Assembly (NCBI GenBank): GCA_947625505.1
Contig: CANQON010000003.1
Location: forward strand, 1 to 35,570
Source of the DNA: an uncultured Bacilli bacterium
Lineage (GTDB): Bacteria > Bacillota_I > Bacilli_A > RF39 > UBA660
DNA length: 35,570 bases
Direction: 5' to 3'
The translations under genes and the position numbers were made by a program. Shown here one piece after another: positions 30,907 through 35,570 of this stretch; the first letter of the stretch is position 1; each line of letters opens with the position of its first letter. Under the pieces are notes generated by a model. That model worked only from the letters and a program-made list of their open reading frames with translations, was not told the DNA's origin and made no database searches.

Positions 30907-33628
30907 TAATGAAGAAAAATTAAAAAATCTAGTTACAACTTATGTTTATGATAACAGAGGGATGAATGAGCATGAAATTGATAATATTATTGACTATTTT
31001 GTTCATGCACCTAATTTTGTAAAAACTCCTTTAACAGAAGAAGAAATTGATAATGTTAGAAAACAAATTCATGCTGATTATTTAATTAAGTTAGATTTGG
31101 GAACGTCAATTACAGCAAAAGACTTCGTTCCATGGTTTATGAATCGAAAAAAAACTTTAAACATGGGGTATTGGAATAGATATAAAGAATATTTATTAAG
31201 AGATAAAAGCTTTTCACCAAATGTTGTTGGAACAATGAATAACGTCACAGATGAAATAACTGATTTATTAGGGGACCCCACTTTAGATAAAAAGTTTCAA
31301 AGAAGAGGACTTATTATTGGAGATGTTCAATCGGGTAAAACCGCTAATTATACGGGCTTGATTTGTAAGGCGGCTGATGCTGGATATAAGGTAGTTATTT
31401 TATTAACAGGTACTATTGAAAAACTTAGACAACAGACACAATCAAGATTAGATGAGGGTTTTATTGGAATGGATTCCAATGGAATGATAAAGAACAAGGA
31501 AAATAATTATATAGGAGTTGGAAAATATGATAACACATTGCATCCAGTAGTCTTTACATCAAAAAGTAGTGATTTTAATGCTACAACTGCTAAAACACTT
31601 GGATTGACATTAAATACTTTAAATGAACCAGTATTGTTTGTACTAAAAAAGAATGTATCTGTTTTAAAAAAGTTAAATCAATGGTTAAAGTTATTTAATT
31701 TGAAAGAAGGACATAATTTTATTGAAACATCATTATTGATGGTTGACGATGAAGCAGATAATGCATCTATCAATGTTAATGATCCGGAAAGTAATCCGAC
31801 AGCTATTAATACTCAAATTAGAACTTTATTGCATCTATTTGAAAAGGCTAGTTATGTTGGATTTACAGCGACTCCATTTGCTAATATCTTTATAGATCCT
31901 AATACGGATGATGAAATGCTTGGACAAGATTTATTTCCAAAAGATTATATTTATTCGTTAGATGCTCCTTCCAATTATATAGGTGCTAGGAATGTATTTG
32001 GCGAAAATGGTTTTTATCAAGATATGGTTGAAGATTTGTATGATGGAGAAGAATATTTCCCTTTAAGTCATAAAAAGGATTATTTCGTATCCGAGCTGTC
32101 TCCAACATTAAAAATAGCTATTAATGAATTTTTACTTGCTAATGCCATAAGAGATTTACGTGGAGATAATAAAAAACATAGATCAATGATGGTTAATACT
32201 AGTAGATTTGTAAACATACAAGACAGATTTGGTGTACTAATAGTTAATTATTTAAACGAAATTAAAAATTCTGTACACCTATATAGTAAATTGCCAGTTG
32301 AAAAAGCTTTAAGCGATGATAATATTGAATTTTTATATAACGTTTATAATAAACATTATTCTTATTTAAATTACAAATGGGATGAAATACAAAATATTTT
32401 AGATTCAGCTATAATGCCAATAGATGTTGTTGCTGTAAATGGTAATAATTTCACAAAATTAGATTATGAAGAACACGAAGATACAGGATATAGAGTAATA
32501 GCAGTTGGAGGAATGAGTCTATCTAGAGGACTTACATTAGAAGGATTAATTATAAGTTATTTTTATAGAAATTCTAAAATGTATGATACTCTAATGCAAA
32601 TGGGTAGATGGTTTGGATATAGACCAAATTATGCTGATTTATGCAAGATTTGGATGGACGAAAACAATAAATCTTGGTATCAACATATTAGTGATGCAAC
32701 CGACGAGTTACGTAGAGATGTAAAAAGAATGAGAGAAAACGATAAAACGCCAATGCAATTTGGGTTAAGAGTTCGTAATGACATTAATTCACTTTTGGTA
32801 ACAGCTAGAAATAAAATGAGAACTGCAAATGATGCAGAGAGAATTGTTTCATTAAGTGAAACATTCTTAGAAACTACAAAACTATATAATGATGAATTTA
32901 AAAATGAAAAAAATCGTGAAGTTGTAAATAATTTAATATTAGATATTAATGATGCAGAAGATTGTATATTTGAAGAAAGTGGAAAAAAACGCGGATATAA
33001 AAATGTCCCTAAAGAGTTAATACTAGATTTTTTAGCAAATTTCAATGCATCATATGCAAATTTTCCATTCGATACAGAAACAATAAAAAATTTTATCAAT
33101 AATTATGGTGGATATGAACTTAATAAATGGGATGTAGTATTTATTAATGGTGAATCTAATGTGACTTTTGATATAGGTAATAGTCAAAAAATTCATTGTG
33201 TAAAAAGGAGTTTTATATTCAAACATAGTGATGAATTGATTCAAATATCAGGAAAACGAAATAGATTAGGTACAGCTGAAGATTCTAAATTTGGACTAGC
33301 AGAAAAAGATATTAATAAAATAAAAGAAAAATTTTATTCTATTTCTGAAAATAAAGATAAAAGTATGCCACAAAAAGCATTTTTTGAATATGTAAGAAAT
33401 CCATTATTAATGATTTATCCGATAGAATTGAAAGATGTGTTAGAAGAAGATGATCAAGTTAAAGCAAAAGAAAGACTTAGAGTTTCTAACATATTAATAG
33501 GAATAAGTGTAGGATTTCCGGTTTTGGCAAATAGCGAAACAAAGTACGCAAAATATAAAATAAATTTAATAGAATTAAAGAAAATGGAAGAATATGATAC
33601 AGATGGAGGAGAAGAAAATGACAATTGA
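30899..33628 (+). CDS. Z1-domain superfamily II helicase
   Basis: 909 residues from ATG 30899 (GGAGG at 30889-30893). Walker A GDVQSGKT at 141-148; motif II DDEAD at 283-287; motif III GFTATPFAN near 322; Z1 domain with GGMSLSRGLTLEGL (Ser542-Arg543-Gly544) and DTLMQMGRWFGYR at 563-575, where Arg570 is the likely arginine finger. The usual length and motif order of Z1 proteins. It probably moves along or remodels DNA using ATP, together with the MORC-type ATPase and the nuclease. It overlaps the ATPase gene before it and the nuclease gene after it (11 nt), so the four genes are tightly coupled. Confidence 0.93.
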   Translation: MNSNEEKLKNLVTTYVYDNRGMNEHEIDNIIDYFVHAPNFVKTPLTEEEIDNVRKQIHADYLIKLDLGTSITAKDFVPWFMNRKKTLNMGYWNRYKEYLLRDKSFSPNVVGTMNNVTDEITDLLGDPTLDKKFQRRGLIIGDVQSGKTANYTGLICKAADAGYKVVILLTGTIEKLRQQTQSRLDEGFIGMDSNGMIKNKENNYIGVGKYDNTLHPVVFTSKSSDFNATTAKTLGLTLNTLNEPVLFVLKKNVSVLKKLNQWLKLFNLKEGHNFIETSLLMVDDEADNASINVNDPESNPTAINTQIRTLLHLFEKASYVGFTATPFANIFIDPNTDDEMLGQDLFPKDYIYSLDAPSNYIGARNVFGENGFYQDMVEDLYDGEEYFPLSHKKDYFVSELSPTLKIAINEFLLANAIRDLRGDNKKHRSMMVNTSRFVNIQDRFGVLIVNYLNEIKNSVHLYSKLPVEKALSDDNIEFLYNVYNKHYSYLNYKWDEIQNILDSAIMPIDVVAVNGNNFTKLDYEEHEDTGYRVIAVGGMSLSRGLTLEGLIISYFYRNSKMYDTLMQMGRWFGYRPNYADLCKIWMDENNKSWYQHISDATDELRRDVKRMRENDKTPMQFGLRVRNDINSLLVTARNKMRTANDAERIVSLSETFLETTKLYNDEFKNEKNREVVNNLILDINDAEDCIFEESGKKRGYKNVPKELILDFLANFNASYANFPFDTETIKNFINNYGGYELNKWDVVFINGESNVTFDIGNSQKIHCVKRSFIFKHSDELIQISGKRNRLGTAEDSKFGLAEKDINKIKEKFYSISENKDKSMPQKAFFEYVRNPLLMIYPIELKDVLEEDDQVKAKERLRVSNILIGISVGFPVLANSETKYAKYKINLIELKKMEEYDTDGGEENDN

Positions 33629-34541
33629 TGAAATAAAAGAAAAATTTTATGAGTGTAAAAATTCGTTGTCATATAAAAGAATTAATCCTGACCATCCGAT
33701 GAATATATATATTGGATATAATGAAAAGGGTAACCAATCGTTAGCAATAATTTCAACCAAGTGTAATGTTGATTATGAATCAACAAAATTAATTAATGTA
33801 GAGTTGAAAGTAAGAAATGATGGAGATTACGTTTTAAGTTTTAATTTACTTGATGACTCATTTAGTGATATATTCTATCAATTTGTAAGCGATATAATTG
33901 ATAAATCTTATAATTTAAAAGACTATTCACCAATTGCTTTTGTTATTGAAAGATGGAAAAAATGGATTAATATGTTTAAAAATCCTAGGAATGTTTTTTT
34001 ATCGGAAAACGAAGTCCGAGGATTACTAGGAGAACTCATTTATTTGGAAAAATACATGTTTAACAAATATGGAATTGATAAAAGTTTAGAATCATGGATA
34101 GGGAGTTCCTTATCTCATAAAGATTTTGAAATAAATGATACTTGGTATGAGCTAAAAACAATTAGAGAAAACGCATTGACTGTAACTATTAGTTCAATGG
34201 AACAATTAGATTCAAATGAAAAAGGTGAATTAGTACTAGTAAAATTAGAACCAAGTAACGAATCAATTAATGAACCTATAAAATTAAATGATTATATTCA
34301 AAGAATAGAAAGCTATTTTTTAAACGATCATCAATTAAATGTATTTAAGGAAAAACTTGATGAAAGAAAATATTTTTATACATTAGAATATGACAAATAT
34401 GTATATTCAATAAAATCAATTGACCATTATGAAGTAAATGAAGAATTTCCAAGATTTAAAGTTAGCGATTTACCCAATTCAATAGCAAGAGTAAGTTATG
34501 ATTTATATATAAAAGAAATTGAAAATTTTAAAATTAATTAA
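33618..34541 (+). CDS. DUF4420 PD-(D/E)xK nuclease
   Basis: 307 residues from ATG 33618 (GGAGGAG at 33605-33611); the frame extends upstream to 33594 without ribosome site. Catalytic pattern of the PD-(D/E)xK fold: Glu139 in GLLGELIYLE, Asp169 in SHKDFEI, Glu178 and Lys180 in YELKT. This matches the DUF4420 family, the constant nuclease partner of Z1 helicases. All four key residues are present, so it should be an active DNase, the effector of the system. AIPR gene follows after 10 nt. Confidence 0.9.
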   Translation: MTIDEIKEKFYECKNSLSYKRINPDHPMNIYIGYNEKGNQSLAIISTKCNVDYESTKLINVELKVRNDGDYVLSFNLLDDSFSDIFYQFVSDIIDKSYNLKDYSPIAFVIERWKKWINMFKNPRNVFLSENEVRGLLGELIYLEKYMFNKYGIDKSLESWIGSSLSHKDFEINDTWYELKTIRENALTVTISSMEQLDSNEKGELVLVKLEPSNESINEPIKLNDYIQRIESYFLNDHQLNVFKEKLDERKYFYTLEYDKYVYSIKSIDHYEVNEEFPRFKVSDLPNSIARVSYDLYIKEIENFKIN

Positions 34542-34551
34542 GAGGTTTCGT

Positions 34552-35570
34552 ATGAATTTGGATGAGTATAGAATAGAGTTAATAGAAGATGTTAAAGTAT
34601 CAGCCGCTAGTGAAGATACTAACGAAAGAAGCAAGTTCGTAGATACAGTTGTTGATATTTTAGAATCTGCAGAAGAGTTTGATGATTTTACTGAAGGATA
34701 TTTTGAGGGTATCGGCGAACGCGGAAGAAAAATGGTTATGGATGGATATTATTTTGATCCATATGATAAGTCATGCTTGTTATTAGTAAGCGATTTTTCC
34801 GGTGATGTAGAAGCAGCGAATATTACTAATACAGAAATAAATAAACTTTATGATAATATGAGATATCTTATTGAGGCTAGTATTGATGGATTTATTTTAA
34901 ATGGCGGTTTTGAAGAAAGTTCTATAGGATATGGATTAGCTAAAGATATATCAGATAATTTGAATGATATTGTTAAATTTAAATTTTATATAATTACTGA
35001 TAGAAAACTTAGTGATAGAGTAAAAAATATAAAAAAAGATCCAATAAGTGGAAAAATTGTAGAATTAAATGTATGGGATATAAAAAGATTATATGATATT
35101 TATAGTTCTACGTTAGGTAAGGAAAGTATAGAAATAGATTTATCAAATATTGGTGGAATTCCATGCGTTAAAGCTGTAGATAATGATGAATATGATGCGT
35201 ATTTAGCTATAATACCCGGTGATGTATTAGCTAATATGTATATTGAATATGGTTCAAGATTATTAGAAGGTAATGTGCGTTCATTCTTAAGTATTAAGGG
35301 TAAAGTAAATAAGGGTATAAGAAATACAATATTAAATGAACCTAATATGTTTTTTGCGTATAATAATGGTATAGCTGCTACATCGACAGAAATAGAAACA
35401 CAAAACAATTCCAAAGGTTTAGTAATAACAAAAATTAAAGATTTACAAATTATAAATGGTGGTCAAACCACTGCTTCAATAGCAAATGCTGTTTTGCAAG
35501 ATAAGAAAGACGTAGCAAAAATTTCAGTTCCTATGAAACTTTCAATTGTTGATCATGATAAGGCCCAAGA
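34552..35570 (+). CDS. AIPR-family protein, N-terminal part
   Basis: Open from ATG 34552 (AGAGG at 34541-34545) to the window edge, 339 complete codons. Shows the AIPR (abortive infection phage resistance) signature FFAYNNGIAATSTEIE, followed by LQIINGGQTTASI near the window end. AIPR proteins occur in phage-resistance operons and often with Z1/DUF4420 genes; the molecular role is not settled. The missing part is probably the C-terminal half. A DNA methyltransferase, usual in such clusters, is not in the window and could follow. Confidence 0.9.
   Translation, partial: MNLDEYRIELIEDVKVSAASEDTNERSKFVDTVVDILESAEEFDDFTEGYFEGIGERGRKMVMDGYYFDPYDKSCLLLVSDFSGDVEAANITNTEINKLYDNMRYLIEASIDGFILNGGFEESSIGYGLAKDISDNLNDIVKFKFYIITDRKLSDRVKNIKKDPISGKIVELNVWDIKRLYDIYSSTLGKESIEIDLSNIGGIPCVKAVDNDEYDAYLAIIPGDVLANMYIEYGSRLLEGNVRSFLSIKGKVNKGIRNTILNEPNMFFAYNNGIAATSTEIETQNNSKGLVITKIKDLQIINGGQTTASIANAVLQDKKDVAKISVPMKLSIVDHDKAQ

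Noticed and set aside
32680-33244. Two minus-strand frames within the Z1 gene
   Set aside because: Antisense shadows without start signals.
35100-35414. Minus-strand 104-codon frame near the window end
   Set aside because: Antisense of the AIPR gene, which carries a clear family signature.
1-35570. Mollicutes code (TGA as Trp)
   Set aside because: Trp codons are TGG and several genes end at TGA in overlapping operons (13155-13157, 33626-33628).
1-35570. tRNA or rRNA genes
   Set aside because: No cloverleaf with CCA-side stems or conserved rRNA segment was recognised; element insertion is in a protein gene, not a tRNA.

Overview
The window is AT-rich DNA from a low-GC Bacillota, probably a gut-type Bacilli or Erysipelotrichia-like lineage. 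This rests on LPxTG surface proteins, sortases, AGGAGG-type ribosome binding sites and TGA used as a normal stop (standard code). Nearly every recognisable promoter carries an extended -10 of the form TGnTATAAT.

Layout. (1) 1-348 is the end of a LysM protein. (2) 516-7670 is a five-gene sortase-assembled pilus operon (large LPETG adhesin, LPSTG backbone pilin, class C sortase, LPQTG minor pilin, second sortase) with a possible attenuator in its leader and a strong terminator. (3) 7768-9185 holds a Fic protein gene between two ~180-bp direct repeats; each repeat is a decayed C-terminal coding tail plus a terminator. (4) 9374-12019 is a UPF1-like SF1 helicase fused to a PD-(D/E)xK-type nuclease. 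(5) 12119-25070 is an integrative mobilizable element of 12,950 bp that I delimit to the base: a large serine recombinase has inserted it into codon 14 of an amidase_3 gene. Rejoining the flanks at a CA dinucleotide restores the GHGG motif, and joining the element ends rebuilds a 40-bp dyad attP centred on the same CA. (6) 25071-26325 is the rest of the (already truncated) amidase gene and an unknown, possibly HEPN-like gene. (7) 26315-28982, minus strand, is a second serine-recombinase module. (8) 29437 to the end is a four-gene restriction-like defence cluster (MORC/MutL-type GHKL ATPase, Z1 helicase, DUF4420 nuclease, AIPR protein); the last gene runs off the window.

Inside the 13-kb element the cargo is: a VbhA-like antitoxin, Fic toxin and nuclease-like operon; a 70-aa protein and a DUF4238-like protein; a MobV relaxase; a tyrosine recombinase boxed by 30-bp inverted repeats (a likely self-inverting DNA switch, with a promoter inside that would turn toward the next gene on inversion); a DUF7662-like gene; a surface block of three lipoproteins and one membrane protein; a palindrome cluster that may be oriT; an XRE regulator with divergent operators; two winged-helix proteins; a small ORF; and the recombinase at the right end.

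How it fits together: the serine recombinase moves the element, MobV would nick it for transfer by a helper, the XRE repressor probably controls the excision/replication module, and the Fic operon and other cargo likely serve retention or host defence. Together with the helicase-nuclease and the Z1 cluster, the region looks like a defence and mobility hot spot next to a pilus locus. The most unusual items are the invertible switch inside the element, the Fic-nuclease operon, and the base-precise att reconstruction.
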